A program made the position numbers and the translations under genes. A DNA stretch of 64,000 bases from Nonomuraea wenchangensis (lineage in GTDB: Bacteria > Actinomycetota > Actinomycetes > Streptosporangiales > Streptosporangiaceae): assembly GCF_900111685.1 (NCBI RefSeq), contig NZ_FOHX01000008.1, positions 1-64,000 on the forward strand. Reading direction: 5' to 3'. Below the pieces are notes generated by a model, which saw only the letters and a program-made list of their open reading frames with translations, searched no databases and was not told the origin of the DNA. Each line of letters opens with the position of its first letter. Positions within the stretch are counted from its first letter, which is position 1. Below are positions 24,462 to 33,924 of this stretch, piece after piece.

Positions 24462-25948
24462 CCAGGCACGAGGAGCGGGACGTCGTGATCGTCGGCGGCG
24501 GCCCCGCCGGGCTCGCCGCGGCCCGCCGGCTCGCGGCCGCGGGACTGCGCGTGACCGTCCTGGACGAGCAGCCCGAGCTGGGCGGCCAGTACTTCCGCCG
24601 GCCGGCCCCCGAGGTCGCCCGCGTCTGGGGCGAGCACCGCCCCGAGGGCCGCCGCCTGGTCGAGGCCGTACGCGCGGCGGGCGTCGAGTGCCGCACCGGC
24701 CACCTGGTGTGGGGCGTCGACGACGACGGCCGCACGCTGCTGGTCTCCGACCCCGCCGAGCACCCGGTGCGCCTGCGCGGCCGGTACGTGATCGTCGCCA
24801 CCGGCGCCTACGAACGCCCCTTCCCCTTCCCCGGCTGGCAGCTGCCCGGCGTGACCACGCCCGGCTTCGCCCAGCACCTGGCCGCCGCCGACCACACGCC
24901 GATCGGCGAGCGCGTGCTGCTGGCCGGCTCTGGACCGTTCCTTCTTCCCGTCGCCTGCTCGCTGCTGGCACTCGGCGTGAACGTCGCCGGGATCGCCGAG
25001 GCCGGCCACCCCTACCGGCCCGGCCTGCGGGCGCTCGGCGCCGTACGGCATCCCGCGCGGCTGCGCGAGCTGGCCGGTTACGCCGCCCGCCTGGCCCGCG
25101 CCCGCGTGCCGCTCTGGCAGGACACCGTGGTCGTGCGCGCCGACGGCGGCGAGCGCGTCACGTCCGTGACGCTGGCCGCCACCGCCGCTCCCACGCGGGC
25201 GGTGCGCACGGTCGCCGTGGACGCACTCTGCGTCGGCTACGGGTTCCGCCCGCAGTCCGACCTGGCCAGGATGCTGGGCTGCGCGGTGCGTACGGACCCG
25301 GCGACCGGCGACGCGACGCCGGTCCTCACCGCCTCCGGCCGCTCCACCCGCGACGACGTGTACGTCATCGGCGAGGCGGCCGGCATCGGCGGCGCGCCCA
25401 TCGCGGCGGCCCGGGGCCTCACGGCCGCTCTCGACATCCTCGCCCGCGAGGGACACGACGTGCCCGCCGCCGAGCTGCGGCGGCCGGCCAGGGCCGGACG
25501 CCGCCTGGAACGCTTCAAGAAGCTGACCGACGCCCTCTACCCGGCTCCGGCCGAGCTGGCGAGGCTGCTGCCGGCCACGCTGCCGGACGCCGCCACGCTG
25601 TGCCGCTGCGAGGCGGTCACCGCGGGCGAGGTCCGCAGGGTCGCCCGGACCACCGCCGGCGACGTCAACGCCACCAAGGCGTGGACCCGCGCGGGCATGG
25701 GCCCCTGCCAGGGCCGCGAGTGCGGCTTCGCCGTCTCCGCCGTGGCCAGGACGTCCCCGGACGTCTTCCCGTCCCGCCTCCCGGTCCGCCCCGTCCCGGT
25801 GACGACCCTCCTGGAAATGGCCCGTACGGAAGCGACCCGTACGGAAGTGGCCCCGACGGAAGCGACCCGGGCAGGAGCGGCCCGGCCTGAAGCCGCCCGG
25901 CCCGAACCTGTCGGGCCTGAGCCGGCCGGCGAAGGGGAGGCCGCGTGA
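24458..25948 (+). CDS. NAD(P)/FAD-dependent oxidoreductase subunit (HcnB/OoxA-like)
   Basis: A 496-residue flavoprotein. An FAD-binding GxGxxG motif is at 10-20 (VVIVGGGPAGLAAARRL), GQYF and ATGAYERPFPFPGW follow, and a second nucleotide motif (AGSGPFLLPVA) is at about 152. The C-terminal Bfd-like [2Fe-2S] domain carries Cys382, Cys384, and Cys at about 416 and 421 (CRCE ... CQGREC). It is the alpha subunit type of heterotrimeric amino-acid or opine dehydrogenases. The last 45 residues are an Ala/Glu/Thr/Arg/Pro-rich tail made from imperfect repeats, atypical of the family. Confidence 0.9.
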   Translation: MTRHEERDVVIVGGGPAGLAAARRLAAAGLRVTVLDEQPELGGQYFRRPAPEVARVWGEHRPEGRRLVEAVRAAGVECRTGHLVWGVDDDGRTLLVSDPAEHPVRLRGRYVIVATGAYERPFPFPGWQLPGVTTPGFAQHLAAADHTPIGERVLLAGSGPFLLPVACSLLALGVNVAGIAEAGHPYRPGLRALGAVRHPARLRELAGYAARLARARVPLWQDTVVVRADGGERVTSVTLAATAAPTRAVRTVAVDALCVGYGFRPQSDLARMLGCAVRTDPATGDATPVLTASGRSTRDDVYVIGEAAGIGGAPIAAARGLTAALDILAREGHDVPAAELRRPARAGRRLERFKKLTDALYPAPAELARLLPATLPDAATLCRCEAVTAGEVRRVARTTAGDVNATKAWTRAGMGPCQGRECGFAVSAVARTSPDVFPSRLPVRPVPVTTLLEMARTEATRTEVAPTEATRAGAARPEAARPEPVGPEPAGEGEAA

Positions 25949-27102
25949 CGACCGCCGACGTGGTGATCATCGGCGCCGGCGTGCTCGGCGCGTCGGCCGC
26001 CAGCCGGCTCGCCCGCGACGGCCACCGGGTCGTGGTGCTGGAACGCGGCGCCCCCGGCCGCGAGGGCTCGGGCACCACCGCGGGCAACCTGCACGTGCAG
26101 GCGGTCCACACCCGGCGGCCCGGCCAGGCCGTCCCCCTGGACAGCGCCCGCTTCACGCCGCTGCAGCGCGCCGCGAGCGACCTGTGGCAGGACGTCGAGG
26201 ACGACCTGGACGCCTCGGTCGAGCTGCGCCGCAGCGGCGGCTTCACCGTCGCCGAGACCCCCGCCCAGGTACGCGAGCTGCACGACAAGCAGGCGTGGGA
26301 GCACGCGGCGGGCATCACCACCGAGATCCTCGACGGCGACGCGGCCCGCGCCGCGCTGCCCCAGCTCGGTCCGAGCGTCGCCGCCGCCACCTGGTGCCCG
26401 CTCGACGGCTACGCCAACCCGCTGAAGGTCACCCCGGCCTACCTGGCCGACGCGGTGCGGCACGGCGCCGAGCTGGTGCCGTTCGCGCCGGTCACCGGCG
26501 TCGCCCGCGACGGCGGCGGCTGGCGGGTGACGGCCGGCGCCCGTCAGGTGGTGGCGCCGGTGGTGATCGACGTGGCCGGGCCGTGGCTGCACCGGATCGC
26601 CGCGCTGGCGGGGATCACGCTCGACCTGGCCCCGGTGGCGATCCAGATGCACGCCACCGTCCGCTCCCCCGCCGGGCTGCCGCACCTGGTGCAGCACATC
26701 GGCGAGGGCCTGTCGGTCAAGCAGGTCAGCGCGGGCAACCTGCTGGTCGGCGGCGGCTGGCCGGCCCGCCGGCTGGACCTCGACGGCCGCAGCGACGCGG
26801 GCGTGGACAGCATGGTGGGCAACCTGGCGCTGGCCGTGCGGATCCTGCCGTTCGTACGCGGGCTGCGCCTGCTGCGGGCGTGGGCCGGGCCGCTCGCCGC
26901 CACCCCCGACGAGATGCCGGTGATCGGCGAGGTGCCGGGCAGCCCGGGGTTCCTCGTCGCGGGCGGCACGTACGCCTTCACCTTCGCCCCCTTGTGGGCG
27001 GAGACCCTGCGCCGCCTCGTGGCCGGCGCCGAGCCGCCCGTGGACATCTCCGACCTGGGACCGGAGCGGCTCATGCAAGACCTCCCCGAGAAGAAGAGAT
27101 GA
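25945..27102 (+). CDS. DadA-like FAD-dependent oxidoreductase (catalytic subunit)
   Basis: A 385-residue member of the D-amino-acid dehydrogenase / glycine oxidase group. The dinucleotide fold is at the start (VVIIGAGVLGASAASRLARDG), ERGAPGREGSGTTAGNLH follows, and the family end TPDEMPVIGEVPGSPGFLVAGGTYAFTFAP is intact. It should oxidise an amino or imino acid and pass electrons to the other two subunits. GTG start overlapping the previous stop by 4 nt, with a 4-nt overlap to the next gene. With the upstream two genes it mirrors D-hydroxyproline dehydrogenase or opine oxidase. Confidence 0.9.
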   Translation: MTTADVVIIGAGVLGASAASRLARDGHRVVVLERGAPGREGSGTTAGNLHVQAVHTRRPGQAVPLDSARFTPLQRAASDLWQDVEDDLDASVELRRSGGFTVAETPAQVRELHDKQAWEHAAGITTEILDGDAARAALPQLGPSVAAATWCPLDGYANPLKVTPAYLADAVRHGAELVPFAPVTGVARDGGGWRVTAGARQVVAPVVIDVAGPWLHRIAALAGITLDLAPVAIQMHATVRSPAGLPHLVQHIGEGLSVKQVSAGNLLVGGGWPARRLDLDGRSDAGVDSMVGNLALAVRILPFVRGLRLLRAWAGPLAATPDEMPVIGEVPGSPGFLVAGGTYAFTFAPLWAETLRRLVAGAEPPVDISDLGPERLMQDLPEKKR

Positions 27103-28400
27103 GGAGACAGGTGACAGCGACAGACGGGCGAGCGCCCGCGAACGAGCCGGTGTGGCTGTCCGGCGGGCACGTCGTGGACGTGCGGTCGGGCAAGGTCCGG
27201 CGCGACACCAACGTCGTCGTGCGCGGCGGGCGGATCGACCGGATCACCGCCGACGCCCCGCCTCCCGGGGCGCGGACCGTGCGGCTGGGCGGACGCTACC
27301 TGCTGCCCGGGCTGATCTCGGTGCACACGCACCTGTCGGTGGTCTACCCGTTCTCGGCCACCGACGAGGCGGAGGACTCCGGCATCACGGCGCTGCGCGC
27401 CCTGTCGCGTGCCCGTGACGCGCTCTACGCGGGCGTCACCACCATCCGCTCCGTGCACGAGCAGAACCGCGCCGACCTCCTCGTCCGCACCGCCGCCGGC
27501 CAGGGTTGGGTGGAGGCGCCGCGGATCGTGGGCGCCGGCCGCGCCATCTCCACGACCGGCGGCCACGGGCACGGCAGCGCCTGCGTCTACGCCGACGGCT
27601 ATGACTCCTTCCTGCGGGCCGCCCGCGCCGAGCTGGCCGCCGGCGCCGACCTCATCAAGATCTTCATCACCGGCGGCATCGCCCACCAGGGCGAGTCGTT
27701 CACCGGCGCGCAGATGACGATCGACGAGATGCGTGCCGTGGTCCGCGCCGCCGAGGAGCACAACACGTACGTGACCGCCCACGCCGGCGCCGGCTCGGCC
27801 ATCCGCGAGGCGCTCAGCGCGGGCGTGCGCGGCTACGAGCACGCCTACGAGCTCGACGCCGACACCGCCCGGCAGATGGCGGCCCAGCGGGTGTACCTGA
27901 CGCCGACGCTGTGCGTGACCCGCTGCCCCGAGTGGATGGCCGAGCACTCCTTCACCCCCTGGCAGATCGAGCGGGCCCTGGAGGTCGGCCCCGGCCACCT
28001 GGCCAGCATCCGCACCGCCATCGCGGCCGGCGTCGCCGACCCCGACGACCCGGAGAGGCCGGGCATCACGTTCCTGGCCGGCACCGACTACCCGCCCGGT
28101 GAGCCGATCGAGGACACGGTCGTCGCGGTCCGGGAGATGGAGTTCCTGGCCGAGGCCGGGCTCAGCACCGAGCAGGCGCTGCGCTCCGGCACCCTCGAAG
28201 CGGCCCGGCTGGTCGGCCTGCAGGGGCAGGCCGGCGCCGTCGAGGAGGGCCACCTCGCCGACCTCATCGTCACCGAGCGCGACCCGCTGAGCGACCTGTC
28301 CGCGCTGCGCCGGATCGCCTTCGTCATGCAGGCCGGGCGGATCGTCCGCGACGACCTGCCCGCCGTTCCCGACACCCACCCCACGGAGGGCGCCCAGTGA
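27099..28400 (+). CDS. Metal-dependent amidohydrolase (imidazolonepropionase-like)
   Basis: A 433-residue amidohydrolase-superfamily TIM barrel. Metal ligands: His-x-His in GLISVHTHLSV, Lys in LIKIFITGG, His in VTAHAG and a second His region (YEHAYEL), and Asp in LAGTDYPPG. The C-terminal strand domain (GHLADLIVTERDPL) completes the fold. Members hydrolyse cyclic amides, dipeptides and similar C-N bonds. Start ATG 27099 preserves the 4-nt overlap pattern; GTG 27111, with AGGAG just upstream, is an alternative. It probably opens or trims the ring substrate of the pathway. Confidence 0.88.
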   Translation: MRRQVTATDGRAPANEPVWLSGGHVVDVRSGKVRRDTNVVVRGGRIDRITADAPPPGARTVRLGGRYLLPGLISVHTHLSVVYPFSATDEAEDSGITALRALSRARDALYAGVTTIRSVHEQNRADLLVRTAAGQGWVEAPRIVGAGRAISTTGGHGHGSACVYADGYDSFLRAARAELAAGADLIKIFITGGIAHQGESFTGAQMTIDEMRAVVRAAEEHNTYVTAHAGAGSAIREALSAGVRGYEHAYELDADTARQMAAQRVYLTPTLCVTRCPEWMAEHSFTPWQIERALEVGPGHLASIRTAIAAGVADPDDPERPGITFLAGTDYPPGEPIEDTVVAVREMEFLAEAGLSTEQALRSGTLEAARLVGLQGQAGAVEEGHLADLIVTERDPLSDLSALRRIAFVMQAGRIVRDDLPAVPDTHPTEGAQ

Positions 28401-30448
28401 GCCAGGACCCCGGCCGCACCCGCTTCGCCGTCGACATCGGCGGCACGTTCGTCGACGCCATCTCCTACGACGACGCCACCGGCGAGCTGCGGCTGCACAA
28501 GGCCTCCACCACCCCCGACGCCCCCGCGCGCGGCGTGCTCGACGCCGTCGGCGGGCTCGCCGGCCGGCTGGACGACGTGGAGGCGTTCGTCCACGGCACC
28601 ACGCTCGGGCTCAACGCGATCCTGCAGCGGCGCGGCGCCGACGTCGGGATCATCACCAACGAGGGCTTCCGCGACCTGCTGGAGATCGCCCGCGCCAACG
28701 TGCCCGCCCAGTACATGTACGACTTCTCCTACGCCCCGCCGCCGCCCTTGGTCCCCCGCCGCCACCGCACCGGCGTGCCGGGCCGCATCGACGCCCAGGG
28801 CACGGTGATCGAGCCGCTGGACGAGGACGCGGTCCGCGAGGCCGGACGGCTGCTGGTGGAGGAGCACGGCCTGCGCTCGCTGGCCGTCTGCTTCCTGCAC
28901 TCCTACGCCAACCCCGAGCACGAGCGGCTGGCGGCGCGCATCCTGCGCGAGGCCTACCCCGAGGTGTCGGTCTCGACCTCGACCGACATCACCCGCGAGT
29001 ACCGCGAGTACGAGCGCACCAGCACCGTCACCCTCGACGCCTACATCCGGCCGGTGCTCAACGACTACATCGCCACGCTGGAGTCGCGGCTGAACGACGC
29101 CGGGCTGACCCACCCGCTGCACATCATGCGCTCGGGCGGCGGCGCGATGACCTCCGAGCTGGCCCGGCAGGCGCCGCTGATGACGGTGCTGTCCGGACCG
29201 GCGGGCGGCGTCGTCGGCGCCTCCTTCCTGGCCCGCGAGCAGAACCTGGCCAAGGTGATCACGTTCGACGTGGGCGGCACGAGCCTGGACTGCTGCGTGA
29301 TCGAGGACGGCGAGCCCGGCGAGGTGCACGAGGCCGGCATCGACGGCTTCCCGCTGCTCATCCCGATCTTCGACATCCGCACCGTCGGCGCCGGCGGCGG
29401 CTCCATCGCCTGGATCGACGAGGGCCTGCTGAAGGTCGGCCCGCACAGCGCCGGCGCGGTGCCGGGCCCGGTCGCCTACCGGGCGGGCGGCACCGAGCCG
29501 ACCGTGACCGACGTGGCGCTCGTCCTCGGCTACCTCGACCCGTCGGGGTTCCTGGACGGCGACATGACGATCGACGCCGACGCCGCCCGCGCCGCCGTCG
29601 CGGCCAAGCTGGCCGAGCCGCTCGGCGTGGACGTGACCAGGGCCGCGGCCAGCGTCTTCCAGGTGCTGCTGGCCCGCACGGTGGGCGCGCTGCGCGAGAT
29701 CACCGTGGAGCGGGCGCTGGACCCGCGCGAGTTCGCGCTGCTGGCCTTCGGCGGGGCGGGGCCGCTGCTGGCGCCCATGCTGGCCCGCGAGATGGGCATC
29801 GCGACCACGATCGTGCCGCAGGTGCCGGCCGCGTTCTCGGCCTTCGGCATGCTGATGTCGGACCTGGAGTACGAGTTCGCCACCACCGTCCTGCGCCCCC
29901 TCAGCGACGAGACGCTGGCCGGGCTGGAGGAGGCGTTCGCCGAGCTGGAGGGCCAGGGCGAGGAGGTGCTGTCCGCGCAGGGCGTCAAGCCCGAGGACCG
30001 CACCCTGATCCGCCGCCTGGACGTGCGCTACCACGGCCAGGAGCACAGCCTCGGCATCGACCTGGTGCCCGGCGACACCGCGGCCACCGTCCTCGACCGC
30101 TTCAGCCGGCAGCACGAGGCCCGCTACGGCCACGCCATGCCGGAGCCCGGCCAGATCCTGACGCTGCGGGTGCGCGCGGTCGGCCGGCTGTCCAAGCCGG
30201 GCCTGCGCGAGCTGCCGCCCGCCGCCAGCGCCGCCCCGGAGCCGGTCGGCGAGCGCCCGGCGTTCGACGTCGCCTCCGGCGAGACGGTCGCCTTCCCGGT
30301 GTACGCGCGCGCCGCCCTGGGCGCCGGCCACGAGGTGAGCGGGCCGGCCATCGTGGAGGAAGGCACCTCCACCACGGTCATCTTCGGTGACCAGCAGCTC
30401 ACCGTCGACCGATACGGGCAACTGGTGATCACGGGAGGCCAGGCATGA
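28397..30448 (+). CDS. hyuA: Hydantoinase/oxoprolinase subunit A
   Basis: A 683-residue HyuA-type protein with an ASKHA-like ATP-binding fold. The N-terminal RFAVDIGGTFVDAISYD and HGTTLGLNAILQRRGADVGIITNEGFRD are diagnostic, and FDVGGTSLDCCVIEDG (about 290) is the second phosphate loop. With HyuB it catalyses ATP-dependent opening of 5-oxoproline, hydantoins or related lactams in the cytoplasm. GTG start with 4-nt overlaps on both sides. Full length for the family. Confidence 0.93.
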   Translation: MSQDPGRTRFAVDIGGTFVDAISYDDATGELRLHKASTTPDAPARGVLDAVGGLAGRLDDVEAFVHGTTLGLNAILQRRGADVGIITNEGFRDLLEIARANVPAQYMYDFSYAPPPPLVPRRHRTGVPGRIDAQGTVIEPLDEDAVREAGRLLVEEHGLRSLAVCFLHSYANPEHERLAARILREAYPEVSVSTSTDITREYREYERTSTVTLDAYIRPVLNDYIATLESRLNDAGLTHPLHIMRSGGGAMTSELARQAPLMTVLSGPAGGVVGASFLAREQNLAKVITFDVGGTSLDCCVIEDGEPGEVHEAGIDGFPLLIPIFDIRTVGAGGGSIAWIDEGLLKVGPHSAGAVPGPVAYRAGGTEPTVTDVALVLGYLDPSGFLDGDMTIDADAARAAVAAKLAEPLGVDVTRAAASVFQVLLARTVGALREITVERALDPREFALLAFGGAGPLLAPMLAREMGIATTIVPQVPAAFSAFGMLMSDLEYEFATTVLRPLSDETLAGLEEAFAELEGQGEEVLSAQGVKPEDRTLIRRLDVRYHGQEHSLGIDLVPGDTAATVLDRFSRQHEARYGHAMPEPGQILTLRVRAVGRLSKPGLRELPPAASAAPEPVGERPAFDVASGETVAFPVYARAALGAGHEVSGPAIVEEGTSTTVIFGDQQLTVDRYGQLVITGGQA

Positions 30449-32178
30449 GCACGGGCGAGCGGCTGGACGGCGCCACCGTCGAGGTGATCAGGAACTACCT
30501 GGTCTCGGTGGGCGAGCAGATGCGCCGCACCCTGGTGCGGGCGGCGTTCAACCCGGTCATCTACGAGGTGCTCGACTTCGGCATCTCGATCTACAACGCC
30601 GACCTCGACCTGACCGCCGAGGCGGCCGGCATCACGTCCTTCCTGGGCGCCAACGACTACGCCATCGTCAAGGGCGTGGAGTACGTCGGCCGCGACAACC
30701 TCGCGCCCGGCGACGTCTACCTGCTGAACTACCCGTACTGGAGCGGCGCCCACTCCTACGACGCGATGCTGTTCGCGCCGGTGTTCCGCGACGGGCACGA
30801 CGGCCCGGCGGCCTACCTGGCGGTCCGCGCGCACTGGATGGACCTGGGCGCCAAGGCCCCCGGCTACGTCCTGGACTCCACCGACATGCACCAGGAAGGC
30901 CTGATCTTCCCGGGCACGAAGATCGTCAGCCGGGGAGAGGTGGTGCGCGACATCATCGAGCTGATCCGCTTCAACTCGCGCCTGCCCGACCTGACCATCG
31001 GCGACTTCCACGCCCAGCTCGCGGCGCTGCGCACCGGCGAGAACCGGCTGGCCCAGGTGTGGGAGAAGTTCGGCGGCGACACCGTGGACCAGGCCATCAG
31101 GCAGATCATCGAGCACGGCGAGCGGGTCGCCCGCAAGGCCGTGGCCGCCCTGCCCGACGGGTCGTGGACGGCCGCGGACTACTGCGACGACGACGGCATC
31201 ACCGACGACCTCATCCGCATGGAGGTCAAGGTCACCATCGACGGCGACCGCATGGAGGTCGACTTCAACGGCTCAGACGGCGCCGTGCTCGGCCCGGTCA
31301 ACCTGCCGATCGGCGCCACCGAGAGCCTGGCCAAGGCCACGTTCAAGGAGCTGACGACGGCGCGCGAGCCGTCCAACGCCGGCCACTACCGGGCGCTGAC
31401 CGTCAAGGCCGACCCCGGCAACTTCTTCAACGCCCAGTACCCGGTGGCCACGTTCACGCAGTGGAGCGGCATCGTCGCCTTCGAGCTGCTGCACAAGGCG
31501 CTGGCGCAGGTGCTCGACGACATCCCGGCGTCCTCCGGCGGCGACGAGCCCGGCTTCATGGCGCTCGGCCACGACCCGCGTACCGGGTCGGACTTCGTCA
31601 TCAGCAACAACGAGGGCATCGGCTGGGGCGCGCACAAGGACCACGACGGCGCCAACGCCCAGCAGCACCCGTCGCAGAGCGTCGTGCGCAACACCCCGAT
31701 CGAGGTCCTGGAGCACAAGTCGACCGTCTTCCACGAGCGGCTCGAACTGATCCCCGACTCCGGCGGGGCCGGCCGCCACCGCGGCGGCGTCGGCGTGCTG
31801 CGGCAGGTCCGCTACCTCGCCGACGGCGAGGTGCTGTCGATGAAGAAGAAGAGCAAGACCCGCCCCTGGGCGCTGGACGGCGGCCAGGAGCCCGAGCCGA
31901 GCGAGATGGTGCTCTGGCCGGGCACCGACCGGGCCAAGCGGGTCGGCATGTACCGGGCGGCGATGCGGGCGGGGGACCGCTTCGTCAACCGCACCGCGGG
32001 CGGCGGCGGCTACGGCGACCCGCTCGACCGCGACCCGGCCGCCGTGGTCGCCGACGTGCTCGACGGCTACGTCAGCGCGCAGGCGGCGGAGCGGGTCTAC
32101 GGCGTCGTCGTGGACCCCTCCGGCGCCTGGCGGCCCACGCCCGCCAGGGCGTCGCGATCGGCCGCCCCGGGTTCCTGA
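30445..32178 (+). CDS. hyuB: Hydantoinase/oxoprolinase subunit B
   Basis: A 577-residue HyuB-type subunit. The N-terminal EVIRNYLVSVGEQMRRTLVRAAFNPVIYEVLDF, the middle SGGDEPGFMALGHDPRTG, and the end NRTAGGGGYGDPLDRDPAAV are family signatures. It is the partner of HyuA (4-nt overlap). A perfect-looking hairpin begins 4 nt after its stop and may limit transcription into the transporter genes. Substrate could be a 5-oxoproline analogue, hydantoin or N-methyl derivative; the cluster does not settle this. Confidence 0.93.
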   Translation: MSTGERLDGATVEVIRNYLVSVGEQMRRTLVRAAFNPVIYEVLDFGISIYNADLDLTAEAAGITSFLGANDYAIVKGVEYVGRDNLAPGDVYLLNYPYWSGAHSYDAMLFAPVFRDGHDGPAAYLAVRAHWMDLGAKAPGYVLDSTDMHQEGLIFPGTKIVSRGEVVRDIIELIRFNSRLPDLTIGDFHAQLAALRTGENRLAQVWEKFGGDTVDQAIRQIIEHGERVARKAVAALPDGSWTAADYCDDDGITDDLIRMEVKVTIDGDRMEVDFNGSDGAVLGPVNLPIGATESLAKATFKELTTAREPSNAGHYRALTVKADPGNFFNAQYPVATFTQWSGIVAFELLHKALAQVLDDIPASSGGDEPGFMALGHDPRTGSDFVISNNEGIGWGAHKDHDGANAQQHPSQSVVRNTPIEVLEHKSTVFHERLELIPDSGGAGRHRGGVGVLRQVRYLADGEVLSMKKKSKTRPWALDGGQEPEPSEMVLWPGTDRAKRVGMYRAAMRAGDRFVNRTAGGGGYGDPLDRDPAAVVADVLDGYVSAQAAERVYGVVVDPSGAWRPTPARASRSAAPGS

Positions 32179-32182
32179 CCGC

Positions 32183-32221
32183 GTCCCGCGCCGGCCCCCG
32201 CTGCGGGGCCCGGCGCGGGAC
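32183..32221 (+). terminator. Strong GC hairpin between hyuB and transporter genes
   Basis: An 18-bp stem (GTCCCGCGCCGGCCCCCG at 32183-32200, right arm 32204-32221) with a CTG loop and one C-C mismatch. No U-tract follows, as is common in actinomycetes. It lies inside what otherwise reads as one long operon, so it may be a partial terminator, or a processing and stabilising element that sets a different mRNA level for the binding protein gene downstream. Confidence 0.75.
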
Positions 32222-32302
32222 CCGGCCACCGGGCACGGCACGCCGCCGTGACCAGGAGCAGGTGTTCGCCGCAACGGCGTACTCATGAAGGGTAGAAGAT
32301 CC

Positions 32303-33898
32303 ATGTCCCACCCCATCCCCCCACCGGCGGGCCGGTCCCGCCGGGTCCGTCCCTCGCGCCTGGTCGCGGCCGCCGTGGCCGCCACCCTCGCCCTCACCGC
32401 GTGCGGCGGCGGCTCCGCCGCCGGCGGCGGCACGGACGCCCGCAAGCAGACGCTGATCATCGCCGAGAACGAGCCCCCGGCCACCTTCGACCCCGTCCAG
32501 GCGGACAACTCCACCGTGGACGAGGTGGCCGTGCCCGCCTACGACACGCTGCTGCGCTACGAGGGCAGCGAGCTGTCGCCGTCGGTCGCCACCGAGTGGA
32601 AGTTCAACGACGACGGCACCGCGCTCGACCTCACCCTCCGCGACGACGTCACCTTCCACGACGGCAGCAAGCTGACCGCCGCCGACGTGAAGTACACCCT
32701 GGACCGCATCGCCCGGCTCGGCATCGGCGTCGCCTCCCTGGTGAAGGCCTACGACTCCACCGAGGTCACGGACGACACCCACGCCACGATCAAGCTGAAG
32801 CAGCCGTACGCGCCGTTCGCCTCCGCCCTCACCCGCGTCTACCTGCTCAACTCCAAGCTCGTCACCGCCAACGCCGGCGGCGACGACGGCCAGAAGTGGC
32901 TCGCCTCCAACGACGCCGGGTCGGGCCCCTACAAGCTGACCGGCTACACCGCCAACCAGGAGGCCCGCTTCACCCGCCACGACGGCTACTGGGGCGGCTT
33001 CACCAACCAGGCCAAGGACGTGGTGTTCCGCTACCTGCCGCAGGCCGCCACCCAGAAGACGGCGCTGGCCTCCGGCGACATCGACATCGCCATGGACATC
33101 GCGCCCACCGACTGGGCGGGCATGGAAAGCTCCGGGTTCACCGTCGACAAGGCCGACACCAACGTGCAGCTGTACGTGTTCGCCAAGATGAAGGACTCGC
33201 CGCTGTCGAACCCGAAGCTGCGTGAGGCCATCAGCCACGCCTACGACTACGACCAGCACATCAGCGCCATCCTCAAGGGCGCCGGCAAGAAGGCCGTCGG
33301 CGTGCTGCCGAGCGGCATGACCTGCTTCGACTCCTCCACCCCGCAGCCGGCCCGCGACGTGGCCAAGGCCAAGCAGATCCTCGCCGACGCCGGGCTGAGC
33401 GGCGTCAAGCTCACCATGACGTACCTGAAGGCCACCGCCGAGATGGAGCAGGCCGCCACCCTGCTGCAGTCCAACCTGGCCGAGATCGGCGTCACCCTCA
33501 ACCTCGAGGCCATCACCTACCCGCAGTACGTGGACCGCATGAAGACCAACGAGACCACGCCCGACCTCGGCATGATCTACGGCTTCCCGGCCTACCCGGA
33601 CCCGGACGCGGTGCTGTACGTGCAGTTCCACTCCACCTTCATCAACAACGGCCAGAACAGCGGCGGCTACGACAACCCCGAGGTCGACAAGCTCGTCGAG
33701 CAGGGCCAGCGCGCGACGGACGACAGCGAGCGGTGCGCCGCCTACGGCAAGGCCCAGCAGCTCATCGCCGCCGACCACTACGCGATCAACATGTCGAACG
33801 CGCAGTACGTGACGGTCCTGCGCAAGGGCCTGACCGGCTACACCTACCAGCCGGCCCACCACCAGACCGTGGACGTCTACAAGGTCCAGGTCGGCTGA
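32303..33898 (+). CDS. Family-5 (peptide/opine type) ABC solute-binding lipoprotein
   Basis: A 531-residue OppA/DppA-type binding protein. The signal peptide ends with the lipobox ALTAC (Cys about 34), so it is lipid-anchored outside. The segment ATEWKFNDDGTALDLTLRDDVTFHDGSKLTAADVKYTLDRI is the family signature, and the protein is full length. ATG 32303 is preferred over 32285 because GAAGGG lies 10 nt upstream. It starts the transporter block of two permeases and two ATPases and probably captures the cluster's substrate. Confidence 0.92.
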   Translation: MSHPIPPPAGRSRRVRPSRLVAAAVAATLALTACGGGSAAGGGTDARKQTLIIAENEPPATFDPVQADNSTVDEVAVPAYDTLLRYEGSELSPSVATEWKFNDDGTALDLTLRDDVTFHDGSKLTAADVKYTLDRIARLGIGVASLVKAYDSTEVTDDTHATIKLKQPYAPFASALTRVYLLNSKLVTANAGGDDGQKWLASNDAGSGPYKLTGYTANQEARFTRHDGYWGGFTNQAKDVVFRYLPQAATQKTALASGDIDIAMDIAPTDWAGMESSGFTVDKADTNVQLYVFAKMKDSPLSNPKLREAISHAYDYDQHISAILKGAGKKAVGVLPSGMTCFDSSTPQPARDVAKAKQILADAGLSGVKLTMTYLKATAEMEQAATLLQSNLAEIGVTLNLEAITYPQYVDRMKTNETTPDLGMIYGFPAYPDPDAVLYVQFHSTFINNGQNSGGYDNPEVDKLVEQGQRATDDSERCAAYGKAQQLIAADHYAINMSNAQYVTVLRKGLTGYTYQPAHHQTVDVYKVQVG

Positions 33899-33924
33899 GC
33901 CACCCGCACGAGGAGGGACCCCGC

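Noticed and set aside
23230..27102. Complete hydroxyproline degradation operon
   Set aside because: The DapA-like gene and trimeric dehydrogenase fit, but no hydroxyproline epimerase or alpha-ketoglutarate semialdehyde dehydrogenase gene is present, and the rest of the cluster is hydantoinase-like. I kept only the family assignments.
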